The position numbers were made by a program, and so were the translations under genes. From Rhizobium sp. (GTDB taxonomy: Bacteria; Pseudomonadota; Alphaproteobacteria; Rhizobiales; Rhizobiaceae): a DNA stretch of 59,285 nucleotides. The notes below the pieces were generated by a model. The model saw only the letters and a program-made list of their open reading frames with translations, made no database searches and was not told the DNA's origin. The first letter of the stretch is position 1. Each line of letters starts with the position of its first letter. Of this stretch, positions 36,289 through 45,935 are shown one piece after another. The stretch lies in NCBI GenBank assembly GCA_028290545.1, contig JAQGJP010000073.1:1-59285 (forward strand), in the 5' to 3' direction.

Positions 36289-37299
36289 ATGACCGTCGCC
36301 CCCAATCCGCTTTCCGATTTACTGGCTGAAAAAGGCGTTCTGCTCGCAGATGGCGCGACCGGCACGTCACTGTTCGCCATGGGGCTTGAGGCCGGCGAAG
36401 CACCTGAGCTCTGGAACGAAGCCAAGCCGGACAACATCACCAAGCTGCATCAGGATTTCGTCGATGCCGGTGCCGACATCATCCTCACCAATTCATTCGG
36501 CGGCACGCGCCACAGGCTGAAACTCCATCATGCGCAGGATCGCGTCCACGAGCTCAACAGCAAGGCGGCCCGGATCGCGCGCGCCGTCGCCGACAAGGCG
36601 CCGCGCAAGGTGATCGTGGCAGGCTCAGTCGGCCCGACAGGCGAACTGCTGATCCCGCTGGGCGCCATGACCTACGAAGACGCCGTCGACGCCTTCGCCG
36701 AGCAGATCCAAGGCTTGAAGGATGGCGGCGCCGATGTCGCATGGATCGAGACGATGTCCGCGCCGGATGAAATCCGCGCCGCAGCCGAAGCCGCCGTCAA
36801 GATTGGCATGCCCTATGTCTATACCGGTTCTTTCGACACCGCCGGCAAGACGATGATGGGTCTGGCACCCAAGGACTTCCCCGCCGTTGCCGGCGATATC
36901 GGCGATGGCCCGATCGCGGTCGGTGCCAATTGCGGCGTCGGCGCATCCGATATCCTTGCGACGCTGCTGTCGATGTCGGAAGCCAATCCCGATGCAACCA
37001 TTGTCATCAAGGGCAATTGCGGCATTCCGGAATTCCGTGGCGAGAAGATCTATTATTCCGGCACGCCGCCGCTGATGGCGGAATACGCGCATCTGGCGCT
37101 GGATGGCGGCGCCCGGATCATCGGAGGTTGCTGCGGTACGTCCTGCGAGCATCTGGCCGCGATCCGCATCGCGATCGACAGCCACACGCCCGGTCCGCGC
37201 CCGACACTGGAACTGATCATCGACAAGATCGGCCCGCTGCGCAACAAGACGTCGGAAGAACAGGCCCCTCCCCGCGAGCGCCGCAGCCGCCGGGCCTGA
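36289..37299 (+). CDS. bmt: Betaine/homocysteine S-methyltransferase family protein
   Basis: Transfers a methyl group from glycine betaine (or another donor) to homocysteine, giving methionine. 336 residues. The N-terminal LADGATGTSLFAMGLEAGEAP and ILTNSFGGTRHRL are family blocks. The zinc ligands are the cysteine in GANCGVG and the pair in IIGGCCGTSCEHL. The start at 36289 follows GAGGA; a TTG at 36268 is less likely. The tail is short and arginine-rich (PPRERRSRRA). Lies 33 bases after an AT-rich palindrome. Its link with the corrinoid module at 48-59 kb suggests betaine use. Confidence 0.88.
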   Translation: MTVAPNPLSDLLAEKGVLLADGATGTSLFAMGLEAGEAPELWNEAKPDNITKLHQDFVDAGADIILTNSFGGTRHRLKLHHAQDRVHELNSKAARIARAVADKAPRKVIVAGSVGPTGELLIPLGAMTYEDAVDAFAEQIQGLKDGGADVAWIETMSAPDEIRAAAEAAVKIGMPYVYTGSFDTAGKTMMGLAPKDFPAVAGDIGDGPIAVGANCGVGASDILATLLSMSEANPDATIVIKGNCGIPEFRGEKIYYSGTPPLMAEYAHLALDGGARIIGGCCGTSCEHLAAIRIAIDSHTPGPRPTLELIIDKIGPLRNKTSEEQAPPRERRSRRA

Positions 37300-37309
37300 A
37301 CTCAAGAAT

Positions 37310-38326
37310 TCAGCCTTTCATCGCTATACGATGGAAGGCTCGAAAGCGCGCAGCCAGGCCAGGCTGGATGCAATCGGCCATGTCGAGCGCCAGGTCGAAT
37401 TGACGGCTGGCGTCAGGCTCGCGCCAGATGCGCTCGGCCAGAGCACTGGCGTCTTTGCCATATGATTGGGGCTCGGCTGCCACCTTCTTCAGGAACCCGG
37501 CGAGGATCGGCCCGCCGGCATGTTCGGCGAGATCGCGCTTGCCGGCTTGATCGAGCGGCGAACCCTTGCGCAGAGCCAGGATGAGAATATCGAGATAAAG
37601 CAGCAGAAGCTTGAAGCGCTCGGCCGTTTCGGGCAGCCCGACCGCCGCGAAGCTCGATCGCGTTTGCTCCTCCAGTTTCCCCGCATCGTCCCACTGGTGA
37701 AAATTGTACTTGAAGATGATGCCGGGGTCATATGGCAATCTGCCGTAGGAAAACAGCACGCAGGTCAGCGCCCAATCGGAGAACCCGGCCTTGAGCGGAT
37801 GATGCGTCAGGAAGAAGCGCAGCAGATCGATATAGGGTTGCCGCCTGAAGATGCTGTAATATGCGGCGTTATCGCCCTTTGCATGAGAATTGTAGGTCAT
37901 GACGCGCGCACCCGGCGTCTCGTCCAGCAGGGCGAAATCCTTGACCCGCATCACCCGGCCTGCGGAACTGGCCACCGCCACCAGCGGGCGCACGCCGATG
38001 CAATCGGGTTCAAGCGCAGCCAGATCCAGCGGGATATCCTTCGGGCTGACGAACAATTCGTCGTCGTCGCCCATCATCAGCACGAACGCGGTTTCCGCCG
38101 CCGCCAGCACAGTCAGCAGATTGGTATGCGGCGTGTCATCCGGCGGCTGAATGTAGCGCAGGCGCGGCGATACATTGCTCAACGCGGCGCGCTTCTCCGG
38201 GTCGCGTGAATTGTCGGATACGATCAGCAGGGCATCGCGCTTTTCGCAAAATGCCAGCGCCGTCTCGATCGCTCGCCGGCTGTTGGCAAGATTGCGATTG
38301 GAGGGCATCAGGACAGAAAGCAGCAC
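37310..38326 (-). CDS. Glycosyltransferase family 2-like protein
   Basis: 338 residues. It opens LLSVLMPSNRNLANSRRAIE, a GT-A nucleotide-sugar fold, and has the metal-binding DDDE in FVLMMGDDDELFVS. GFSDWALTCVLFSYG is in the place of the acceptor region. Donor and acceptor cannot be assigned. Convergent with bmt, ten bases apart, and divergent from the OGT-like gene at 38463; all three surrounding glycan genes may serve surface glycosylation. Confidence 0.8.
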   Translation of the reverse strand: MLLSVLMPSNRNLANSRRAIETALAFCEKRDALLIVSDNSRDPEKRAALSNVSPRLRYIQPPDDTPHTNLLTVLAAAETAFVLMMGDDDELFVSPKDIPLDLAALEPDCIGVRPLVAVASSAGRVMRVKDFALLDETPGARVMTYNSHAKGDNAAYYSIFRRQPYIDLLRFFLTHHPLKAGFSDWALTCVLFSYGRLPYDPGIIFKYNFHQWDDAGKLEEQTRSSFAAVGLPETAERFKLLLLYLDILILALRKGSPLDQAGKRDLAEHAGGPILAGFLKKVAAEPQSYGKDASALAERIWREPDASRQFDLALDMADCIQPGLAARFRAFHRIAMKG

Positions 38327-38462
38327 AACGATTTTCCTCTGAACTTCAGATTGTTAGATGTTTCCTATTCCCCGTCCCCTGCGCGCGGCTGACCGACGAC
38401 AGGGTGAGACAAGCAGAATCCTGCAGTCTCGCTCCCGGATTTAATATTTCCCGGATCACCCT

Positions 38463-40172
38463 ATGCTGCTGTCGCTCGAAAGCGCTCTGACGAAATACAA
38501 GGCCGCGGATTTCCAAGGCGTCATCCGCGATCATGGCGGGGCGGCAAACGACAATGGCTGCCCGCAGAACCTTCTCGTCATTCTGGCGCAGAGCTATCTC
38601 AAGTCGAGCCAGACCCTCATGGCCGCCCACCATTACCGCAAGGCCGGCGAAGCTCCGGGGCACAACAATGTCGCCTATCTGCTGATCGCCGGGAACCTCT
38701 TTCTCAGGCATTCCGCTGTGGCTGAAGCCCATGAGACGGCCAGACGTGCGCGTGCCTTGGCCCCGGACGAACGCAAAGTTCTGGATCTCTACTACCGGGC
38801 CCTCAGGGAAACATGCCTGTTCGACGAGATCGAAGTCGAAAACGACGCTTTGCTGGATCGTCTCAGGACTGGCGAGATCCTCGCACAATGCGCGGACAGT
38901 CCCCTCAGCCATATTGCATGGTGCGCGGACGAGGCTATCAATGCCTCGCTGCGGCCCGGTGCGGTTGCCAACCCGGTAACTTCCGAAATGCGGGCGACGC
39001 GACGATCCCGGCCGCATCAGTGGGGCGAGAAGCTGCGCATCGGCTATCTCTCCGATGACTATTACGAAAACCATCCCGTCATGCGGCTGTTCCAGGGCGT
39101 GATGGCCAGCCACGATGCAGCAAAGTTCGAGATCACGCATTTCTGCTTCACCAGCGCCGACAAGATCGCGCCCGATGGCATGCGGCGGCACTATCCCAAC
39201 CTCGTGCAGATCGGCCACATGAAGGATGAGGACGCTGCGACCTTCATCCGCAACCACGAGATCGATATCCTGGTCGATCTCAAGGGCCATACCAACGGCT
39301 GCCGTCCCAACCTCGTCAATCTTGGTCTGGCGCCGGTGCAGGCGGCCTATCTCGGCTATCCCGGCTGCGGCAGCGGCATCGATTGCGATTATGTGATCTC
39401 GGACCGGATCGTCACGCCCGACTGCTCGATCCCGCATTATCACGAGAAGCTTTGCCGGTTGCCGGAGAGCTATCAGGCCAATGACAACCTCTATCGGCCC
39501 TGGCCCGAGCCAGCCACGCGCAAGAACCTCGGCCTGCCGGAAGACAGGATTGTCTTCGGTTTCTTCAATGCGACGCGCAAGATCACGCCGCACACCTTTC
39601 GGCTGATTACCAGGGTGCTGCATTCATGTGAAAATTCAGTGCTCTGGATCCTGTTGTTCAACGATTTCGCGAAGCAGAATTTTCTGGCGGCGGTCGCGCG
39701 CGAGGGCATCGATCCCGCGCGGATCATTTTTGCGCCGAAGGCACATTATGCCGATCATCTCGCCAGGCTGCCGGCAATCGACATTGCCCTCGATTCCTTC
39801 CCCTATAACGGCCATACGACGACCTCGGACCTGCTGTGGGCCGGCGTGCCGGTGCCGACCTACAAAGGCACGCATTTTGCCTCCCGCGTATCGGAAAGCC
39901 TGCTGGCAGCGCTTGGCGTGCCCGAACTCGTGGCGGAGGATCCCGAAACTTATATCGCGTTTGTACGGGCGCTTGCTGCCGACGACAGGGCGCGCCAGGC
40001 CATTCGCGCGAAGATCGCCGCCAACCGGACGACCATGCCGCTATTTGACACGGCGCGGTTTACGCGGCATTTGGAGCGGGCATTCGAGATGATGGCGACC
40101 CGCGCCCGGCAAGGGCTCGATCCCTATCACCTCGACGTGCCTGCATTGCCGCGCAACCAACATCGAGACTGA
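38463..40172 (+). CDS. SPINDLY/OGT-type O-linked GlcNAc transferase family protein
   Basis: 569 residues. The first 150 are helical with TPR-like repeats (ARRARALAPDERKVLDLYY and similar). The rest is a GT41 catalytic domain: LRIGYLSDDYYENHPVM, DILVDLKGHTNGCRPNLV (the hallmark D-L-x-G-H-T), QAAYLGYPGCGSGIDCDYVI, and IDIALDSFPYNGHTTTSDLL. In bacteria these proteins glycosylate flagellin, adhesins or capsule; no flagellar genes are visible here. The next gene starts one base after its stop, so the two are coupled. Confidence 0.9.
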   Translation: MLLSLESALTKYKAADFQGVIRDHGGAANDNGCPQNLLVILAQSYLKSSQTLMAAHHYRKAGEAPGHNNVAYLLIAGNLFLRHSAVAEAHETARRARALAPDERKVLDLYYRALRETCLFDEIEVENDALLDRLRTGEILAQCADSPLSHIAWCADEAINASLRPGAVANPVTSEMRATRRSRPHQWGEKLRIGYLSDDYYENHPVMRLFQGVMASHDAAKFEITHFCFTSADKIAPDGMRRHYPNLVQIGHMKDEDAATFIRNHEIDILVDLKGHTNGCRPNLVNLGLAPVQAAYLGYPGCGSGIDCDYVISDRIVTPDCSIPHYHEKLCRLPESYQANDNLYRPWPEPATRKNLGLPEDRIVFGFFNATRKITPHTFRLITRVLHSCENSVLWILLFNDFAKQNFLAAVAREGIDPARIIFAPKAHYADHLARLPAIDIALDSFPYNGHTTTSDLLWAGVPVPTYKGTHFASRVSESLLAALGVPELVAEDPETYIAFVRALAADDRARQAIRAKIAANRTTMPLFDTARFTRHLERAFEMMATRARQGLDPYHLDVPALPRNQHRD

Positions 40173-40173
40173 C

Positions 40174-40515
40174 ATGAATGCCGCCCCCTTCCCTGACCGC
40201 GACGCGGTTGCCGAAAAATTCTCCGCTTTTTCCGATTCGGACCAGTCCTATCTCAAGCTGCTGATGGAGAATGTGGTTCAGGACGAAAACCTGATGGAAG
40301 GCCTGCTTCTCTGGCTCAACCAGATGGCGGAAGCGCGGTTCCTGAATTCCTTGAAGCTCGACAAAGCCGGCGAATGGCTGGGCGACAACGCGCCACCCCG
40401 GCTGCAGATCCGGTTGAGCGAATTGGCCAAATCCTCCCAGCACGCCGCCTATGCAGCATTTCGCGAAGGCCTGACGCGCTCCAAGGGGTTGGAACGGGCA
40501 TTTCCCAAGGCGTAA
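40174..40515 (+). CDS. Hypothetical protein coupled to the OGT-like gene
   Basis: 113 residues, soluble and mostly helical (KFSAFSDSDQSYLKLLMENV, and QIRLSELAKSSQHAAYAAF), with no cysteine. I do not recognise it. Its start is one base after the glycosyltransferase stop, and it ends three bases before the end of the convergent P-type ATPase gene. It may help or supply the substrate for the glycosyltransferase. Confidence 0.65.
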   Translation: MNAAPFPDRDAVAEKFSAFSDSDQSYLKLLMENVVQDENLMEGLLLWLNQMAEARFLNSLKLDKAGEWLGDNAPPRLQIRLSELAKSSQHAAYAAFREGLTRSKGLERAFPKA

Positions 40516-40517
40516 TC

Positions 40518-42677
40518 TCAGCCAGGCCTCCAGCCGAGCAATCTCAGCGCATTCATCGTCACCAGCACGGTGGCGCCGGTATCGGCGAGGATCGCCGGCC
40601 AAAGTCCCGTCACACCGATTATGGTGGTGACGAGGAACACGGCCTTGAGACCGAGTGCAACGGCAATGTTCTGCCAGATATTGCCCATCGTGGCGCGCGA
40701 CAGCGCAATCATGGCGGCGATGTCGCCGACCCGGCCATGCAGCACGGCGGCATCAGCGGTTTCGAGCGCGATATCGGTGCCGCCACCCATGGCAATGCCG
40801 ACATCGGCAGCGGCGAGTGCCGGTGCATCGTTGATGCCGTCGCCGACCTTGGCAACCACAAAGCCCTGTTTCTGCTTTTCGCGGACGATCGCCTGCTTGT
40901 CCTGAGGCAAAAGGCCGGCGCGGACCTCGATCCCGAGATCGGCGCCGATCGCCCGGGCGGTACGTTCGTTGTCGCCGGTCAGCATGATCGTGCCGATGCC
41001 GTTCGATGTCAGTGCCTTCAGGCCGGCAATCGCATCGGCACGCGGTTCGTCGCGAATGGCGATCAGCCCGGCCACGGCATCGCCGGCAATCAGCACTGAA
41101 ACCGTCTTGCCCTCGGCATTGAAACCCTCGATACGCGCGGACAGGTCGGCGCCCAGCGTCAGGCGCTCCGCTGCCGCCTTGGGCGACAGAAGCAGGATTT
41201 CCTCCCCTCCCACGGATCCGGACACACCCTTGCCGGGGATCGCCCTGGCGGCCATGGCGGGCGGCACCGGCGCCTTGTCGGCCTTGGCTTTCGCCACGAT
41301 AGCCAGAGCCAGCGGATGATTCGATCCATTCTCCAAGGCCGCCGCCAGCGACAGGATCTTATTTTCGGAACGGCCAATGCTGACGATATCGGTCACCTGC
41401 GGCTTACCCTCTGTCAGCGTGCCGGTCTTGTCGAGCGCCACCAGCGTCACCTTGCGCAGCGTCTCGATGACGGCGCCACCCTTGATCAGAAGCCCCCGCC
41501 GGGCACCCGCCGACAGGCCAGCCGCGATCGCCGCCGGCGTCGAGATCACCAGCGCGCAGGGGCAACCGATCAGCAGGATGGCGAGCCCTTTGTAAACCCA
41601 TTCGGACCACGATTGGCCGAACGCCAGCGGCGGCAGGATAGCCACCAGTGCGCCGACCACCAGCACAGCCGGCGTGTAGTAGCGTGAAAAACTGTCGATG
41701 AAGCGTTCGGTCGGCGCCTTGCTTTCCTGTGCTTCCTCGACCAGCCGCACGACGCGGGCGATGGTATTGTCGGCTGCCACTGCGGTGACGGAGATCCGCA
41801 GCACCGCATCGGAATTGATGGTACCGGCAAATACGGTGTCGCCCGGGCCTTTGGTTTTCGGAACGCTCTCGCCGGTCACCGGCGCTTCGTTGATGGCAGA
41901 GGAGCCCTCAACAATCGTGCCGTCTGCGGCGATCCGGTCGCCGGGGCGCACCATGATCACGCTGCCGATTTGCAGGGTATCTGCCGTCACTTCCTCGGTC
42001 GCACCGTTGCGTTCCAACAGCGCGCTTTTCGGCACGAGGTCGGTCAGTCCGCGAATGCTGGCACGCGCCCGGCTGGAGGCTACGCCTTCCAGCAATTCAC
42101 CGACGAGAAACAGGAAGACGACCGTCACCGCCTCCTCGGCGGCACCGATGAACAGCGCGCCGACAGCGGCGATCGTCATCAGTGTTTCGATCGAGAACGG
42201 CGTGCCGCTGATCGCGGCGGCAAAAGCACGGCGCGCGATGGGAACAAGGCCGATCGCCAGTGCCGGTACGAAGATCCATTGGGGCACAGAGGGCAATGCC
42301 AGATGCGCGAGATAGGTCGCCACCAGTGCCAGACCGGTCGCCAGCGTCAGCACCGCCTTGCGGGTTTTCCACCAGGGACCATCGCCGAGATCGAAGTGAT
42401 CATGGCCGTGGTTCGAGGCTTCCTCGGCGTAATCATGGCTGTGCGCACCACCGGTCGCCGGCGCGATGGAATATCCGAGCGCCTTCACTTGCTGCTCGAT
42501 TGCACCCTTTGCCAGGGCGGCATCCGTTTTGACCGTCATCGTGCCGGAAGCCAGCGAGATACCGACATCGGCGACACCCGGCAGGCGGCCGACCGCATTC
42601 TCGATCTTCTGGACGCAACTGGCGCAATCCATGCCGCCGATGCGGTACTTGAGTTTCTCGTCTTGCAAAGCGGACAT
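40518..42677 (-). CDS. zntA: Zn/Cd/Pb-type heavy-metal P-type ATPase
   Basis: 719 residues from 42677. The N-terminal metal domain has GMDCASC (C18, C21), followed by a His-rich linker (GGAHSHDYAEEASNHGHDHFD). Eight membrane helices are interrupted by the CPC motif (GCPCALVISTPAAI), the phosphorylated DKTGTLTEG, the HPLA motif and GDGINDAPALAAADVG. CPC with this architecture and His-rich linker fits Zn/Cd/Pb export. A longer frame up to 42791 is upstream of the promoter and not used. Divergent merR lies 68 bases away. Confidence 0.93.
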   Translation of the reverse strand: MSALQDEKLKYRIGGMDCASCVQKIENAVGRLPGVADVGISLASGTMTVKTDAALAKGAIEQQVKALGYSIAPATGGAHSHDYAEEASNHGHDHFDLGDGPWWKTRKAVLTLATGLALVATYLAHLALPSVPQWIFVPALAIGLVPIARRAFAAAISGTPFSIETLMTIAAVGALFIGAAEEAVTVVFLFLVGELLEGVASSRARASIRGLTDLVPKSALLERNGATEEVTADTLQIGSVIMVRPGDRIAADGTIVEGSSAINEAPVTGESVPKTKGPGDTVFAGTINSDAVLRISVTAVAADNTIARVVRLVEEAQESKAPTERFIDSFSRYYTPAVLVVGALVAILPPLAFGQSWSEWVYKGLAILLIGCPCALVISTPAAIAAGLSAGARRGLLIKGGAVIETLRKVTLVALDKTGTLTEGKPQVTDIVSIGRSENKILSLAAALENGSNHPLALAIVAKAKADKAPVPPAMAARAIPGKGVSGSVGGEEILLLSPKAAAERLTLGADLSARIEGFNAEGKTVSVLIAGDAVAGLIAIRDEPRADAIAGLKALTSNGIGTIMLTGDNERTARAIGADLGIEVRAGLLPQDKQAIVREKQKQGFVVAKVGDGINDAPALAAADVGIAMGGGTDIALETADAAVLHGRVGDIAAMIALSRATMGNIWQNIAVALGLKAVFLVTTIIGVTGLWPAILADTGATVLVTMNALRLLGWRPG

Positions 42678-42705
42678 GGCGCAGCCTTTCGATATTCCAT
42701 AAATA

Positions 42706-42736
42706 GTGATAACACCTCTAGCCACTAGAGGTTCAA
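42706..42736 (-). promoter_or_regulatory. MerR-type promoter of zntA
   Basis: On the minus strand TTGAAC (42731-42736) and TATCAC (42706-42711) are 19 bases apart, the overlong spacing that MerR proteins correct by twisting DNA. Inside lies the dyad ACCTCTAG-CCA-CTAGAGGT (42714-42732), the regulator's binding site. Strong evidence that the MerR gene controls zntA. Confidence 0.8.
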
Positions 42737-42744
42737 GAGGCAAA

Positions 42745-43152
42745 ATGATGAATATTTCGATTGGCCTGCTATCGACGAAAACCGGGGTCAAGGTGCCGAC
42801 GATCCGCTTCTACGAGCAGATCGGGCTGCTGCCGGCACCGCCACGCACGGAAGGAAACCAGCGCCGCTATACCGAGAGCGAAGTCGACCGGCTGAACTTC
42901 ATCCGCAATGCCAGGGAACTGGGCTTCGAGGTCGAGGATATCCGCGAACTGCTGGGGATGGCGGCCGAGCCGCAGGCCTCCTGCCATCAGGCCGACAGCA
43001 TCGCCATGAATCACCTTCGCGACGTCGATCAGCGCATCGCCCGGCTTCAAGCCCTACGCGAGGAACTCTCCCGGATGATCGAGCAATGCGGCCACGGCCA
43101 TATCTGCGATTGCCGCATTATCAGTGTGCTTGCCCATCCGCATCGGACATGA
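42745..43152 (+). CDS. MerR-family metal-responsive regulator
   Basis: 135 residues starting at 42745. The HTH is IGLLSTKTGVKVPTIRFYEQIGLLP, followed by QRRYTESEVDRLNFIRNARELGF and a long dimer helix. Metal-binding cysteines: one at ASCHQADS and the C-terminal pair in CGHGHICDCR, as in Zn/Cd/Pb-type members. The divergent promoter to zntA has the family's 19-base spacer and dyad. It should activate zntA when the metal is bound. The start is preceded by AAGAGGCAAA. Confidence 0.9.
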   Translation: MMNISIGLLSTKTGVKVPTIRFYEQIGLLPAPPRTEGNQRRYTESEVDRLNFIRNARELGFEVEDIRELLGMAAEPQASCHQADSIAMNHLRDVDQRIARLQALREELSRMIEQCGHGHICDCRIISVLAHPHRT

Positions 43153-43160
43153 ACGCAAAA

Positions 43161-43268
43161 TCCCTCCCCCCGACAGGACGAGGAGAGGGTTTCGAGCCCT
43201 GTCAATGCGACTTGATCAGGGCTCTTGTGAAGGGCGAATGCGAGTGGGAACGGGGTCACTCACCCTTC
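43161..43268. repeat. Rhizobial-type palindromic repeat cluster at the end of the vWA gene
   Basis: Three successive stem structures: CCCTC.../GAGAGGG (about 43162-43189), GAGCCCTG/CAGGGCTC (43194-43224, perfect) and GAAGGG/CCCTTC (43229-43268). They fill the gap between two convergent genes and include the vWA stop. May serve as a two-way terminator or be a REP-like element. Confidence 0.55.
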
Positions 43269-45406
43269 AAGCTTTTGGAAAGTTCGACCATTTTCAGGAA
43301 CTCGGCCCGATAGCCATAGGGATCGCTGCCCTTGGCGTCCGTGCCCAGCTTGAGGATATTGTCCCAGCTGTAATCCGAGACCTGTCCTTCATGCTTGAGC
43401 TTCTGGCCGAAAGCGGCAACCGCCACCGAGAAGCGCACGTCGGGCGATGCGTCGTCCACCCTAGCCTTGGCGTCCGCCGCGTTGACCGGCATGGTGATCA
43501 GATTGCTCTTGTCCTCGCTCGGCTTCTTGTAGCGGATCTTGACGAAGGCCAACTCATCGCCAGGCGCATTCTTCGTATCGACAGCGGCGGCATCCTGCTT
43601 GGTCTTGTCGGCATAGCGCAGGTCGTCATTGAGCACCGCCGGGCTGCCCTTCGGGGTGATCTCATAGATTGCCGTCACCCGATGGCCTGAACCGATCTCG
43701 CCGGCATCGATCTTGTCGTTGTTGAAATCCTCGCGTTTCAGCGCCCGGGTCTCATAGCCGATCAGGCGATACTCGGCGATCTTGTCCGGATTGAACTCAA
43801 CCTGGATCTTGACATCCTTGGCAATCGGAAACAGCGAGGCCGTGGCTTCCTGCACCAGCGTCTTCTGGGCTTCGGCCAGCGTATCGATATAGGCGGCGAC
43901 GCCATTGCCGTTCTGCGCCAGCGTCTGCATCAGTGCGTCATTGTAATTGCCGGTGCCGAAGCCGAGCACGGAGAGAAAGATCCCCGTCTTGCGCTTTGAT
44001 TCGATCATCGTCTTGAGATCGTCGTCGCTGGACGGCCCGACGTTGAAATCGCCATCGGTCGCCAGGAAGATGCGGTTGACGCCGTCCTTGACGAAGGCCC
44101 TCTCGGCCAGCCGGTAGGCTGCCTCGATACCCTCGGCACCGGCAGTCGAGCCGCCCGGCGTCAGGTTGTCGATGGCGGCGAGGATTTTCGCCTTGTCGGA
44201 GACCTTGGTCGGCTCGAGCACCACACCGGAATTGCCGGCATAGACGACGATCGACACGGTATCGGTCGGCTTCAGCTTGTTGACCAGCAGCCGGAACGCG
44301 CTCTTCAGCAGCGGCAACCTGTTGGGTTCGTCCATCGAGCCGGAGACGTCGATCAGGAACACCAGGTTCGCCGGTCGTTGCTCCTGCTGCTGGATCTCAT
44401 AGCCCTTGATGCCGATATGCATCAGCTGGGTATTGGCGTTCCACGGCGTCGGCATGACGGTGATATTGGCCTTGAACGCCTGGTCGGCGCTTTCCGGCGG
44501 CTTCCAGTCATAGGGGAAATAATTGATCATCTCCTCGACCCGGACGCTGTCGGCCTCCGGCAACCGCCCGTTCATGATCGACTGGCGTGCATAGGCGTAG
44601 GAGGCCGTGTCGACATCGATCGAGAAGGTCGAGACGGGATCGGTGATCACCGATTTGACCGGATTGATGTCCTTCGACGTGAAGCGATCGCCGGATTCTT
44701 CCGGCAGAAGGACCGGCGGCTGGGCGATGATGCTTTCGTTCTGGATCTCACCGGCGATCATCTTGTTGCGGAGCACGCCTGTGGGCTGGACCGTCATCGG
44801 CCGTGCGGCGGTGTCGGCCAAACTGCTGCTTTCGTTCAGCCGCCCGCTTTCCTGCACAAGTCCATCGACGATCGGCGCGGTTTCGGTCTCGGTTGCAGTG
44901 GGGGCACCGGCAAGGCTCTGGTCGGCCTTGGCGGCCTCGTCAACATCTGCAGGCTTCGGCTCGGGTTTGACCTCCGACGTCGTGACAGGCCGCTTATCCA
45001 CCGGCTTTCCAGCAGCAATATCGGTCTCGCCGGCCTTTTGATCACGCTCGCGGATAAGGCGGGCATCTTCCGCCTTCTCCTTCTCCTTCTCCACCAGGAC
45101 CGGCACGTCGGTCAGGCCGATGGTCCTGTCTCTGAGCATTCCTATGGTGAGGTAACCGGCGGCGGGCACCACGAGCAATGTGGCAAGGGCCGAACCGGCA
45201 AGCAATCTCTTGTTCATGATGGCACTCCATATCCGGGTTGTTATGGAGCTTTGACGATCGGCCTTTTCACTTCCTTGGGGGGCGCCCGAAAATTCTTTCT
45301 GCTCATCGAACGCCTGCATGGCGAGCGACATCGCGCGCGTGCGGGCAGCGTCCGAAGCGTTGGGCGGCGTCATGCGGCTGAGTTTGTCGAGTTCGTTTTC
45401 CATCAT
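43256..45406 (-). CDS. von Willebrand factor A-domain membrane protein (YfbK-like)
   Basis: 716 residues. The cytoplasmic start is followed by one membrane helix (about 67-90, LLAGSALATLLVVPAAGYLT), a low-complexity E/K/P-rich linker to about 245, the vWF_A N-terminal region (YAYARQSIMNGRLPEADSVR), the vWA domain with MIDAS D353-V-S-G-S357, and a C-terminal DUF3520-like part (EFNPDKIAEYRLIGYETR). Two start codons are adjacent; the second (45403) has better Shine-Dalgarno spacing. It begins seven bases after the ECF sigma gene, so it may sense envelope state and act with that sigma factor. Confidence 0.88.
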   Translation of the reverse strand: MMENELDKLSRMTPPNASDAARTRAMSLAMQAFDEQKEFSGAPQGSEKADRQSSITTRIWSAIMNKRLLAGSALATLLVVPAAGYLTIGMLRDRTIGLTDVPVLVEKEKEKAEDARLIRERDQKAGETDIAAGKPVDKRPVTTSEVKPEPKPADVDEAAKADQSLAGAPTATETETAPIVDGLVQESGRLNESSSLADTAARPMTVQPTGVLRNKMIAGEIQNESIIAQPPVLLPEESGDRFTSKDINPVKSVITDPVSTFSIDVDTASYAYARQSIMNGRLPEADSVRVEEMINYFPYDWKPPESADQAFKANITVMPTPWNANTQLMHIGIKGYEIQQQEQRPANLVFLIDVSGSMDEPNRLPLLKSAFRLLVNKLKPTDTVSIVVYAGNSGVVLEPTKVSDKAKILAAIDNLTPGGSTAGAEGIEAAYRLAERAFVKDGVNRIFLATDGDFNVGPSSDDDLKTMIESKRKTGIFLSVLGFGTGNYNDALMQTLAQNGNGVAAYIDTLAEAQKTLVQEATASLFPIAKDVKIQVEFNPDKIAEYRLIGYETRALKREDFNNDKIDAGEIGSGHRVTAIYEITPKGSPAVLNDDLRYADKTKQDAAAVDTKNAPGDELAFVKIRYKKPSEDKSNLITMPVNAADAKARVDDASPDVRFSVAVAAFGQKLKHEGQVSDYSWDNILKLGTDAKGSDPYGYRAEFLKMVELSKSLKGE

Positions 45407-45413
45407 ATGATCC

Positions 45414-45935
45414 TTACGCCACTTCGCGGCCGAGAATGATCTTCAACCGCTTGCGCGCCTCATGCAGATGCCACGAGACGGTACTTTCCGAGCAGCCCAG
45501 CACATCGGCCGCCTCGGCATGGTCGAGACCTTCCGAATAGACCAGCATGACGGCGTCGCGCTGCTTGGGCGAAAGCGTCTGCACGGCGGTCCATATCTCC
45601 TGCATGTCATCCTCTTGCGCCTCACCATCCTGGGTCGATGGATCGAGGCTCCATTCTTCCGTCTTGCGCCTGTCGCGCGTCGACTTTCGCGCCAGATCAC
45701 GGACCGCGTTCAGCACCAGCGAATAGAGCCAGGTGCGAAACCGGCCTTCGCCACGAAAACCGGCGATCGCGCTGGCGAGCCGGATGCAGACGTCCTGGGC
45801 GATATCGTCCGCATCCGGCCTGCTGCGCGTCCACTTCCATGCCACCGCGTGGATGAAATCATAATGCATCTCCAGAAGCTGGCCGAAGGCCATCCTGTCG
45901 CCTTGAGAGGCTTTTCTGATCAGTTCTGGTTCCAA
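45414..45935 (-). CDS. ECF-type RNA polymerase sigma factor
   Basis: 173 residues if it starts at TTG 45935 (MEPELIRKASQGDRMAFGQL), the usual length; an upstream GTG at 46025 would add 30 residues with unusual content. Region 2 is the HYDFIHAVAWKWTRSRPDADDIAQDV stretch, and region 4 includes LSPKQRDAVMLVYSEGLDHA and GCSESTVSWHLHEARKRL. No anti-sigma with a zinc motif is beside it; the vWA membrane protein seven bases downstream may fill that role or be its partner. Divergent from the EamA gene at 46121. Confidence 0.85.
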   Translation of the reverse strand: MEPELIRKASQGDRMAFGQLLEMHYDFIHAVAWKWTRSRPDADDIAQDVCIRLASAIAGFRGEGRFRTWLYSLVLNAVRDLARKSTRDRRKTEEWSLDPSTQDGEAQEDDMQEIWTAVQTLSPKQRDAVMLVYSEGLDHAEAADVLGCSESTVSWHLHEARKRLKIILGREVA

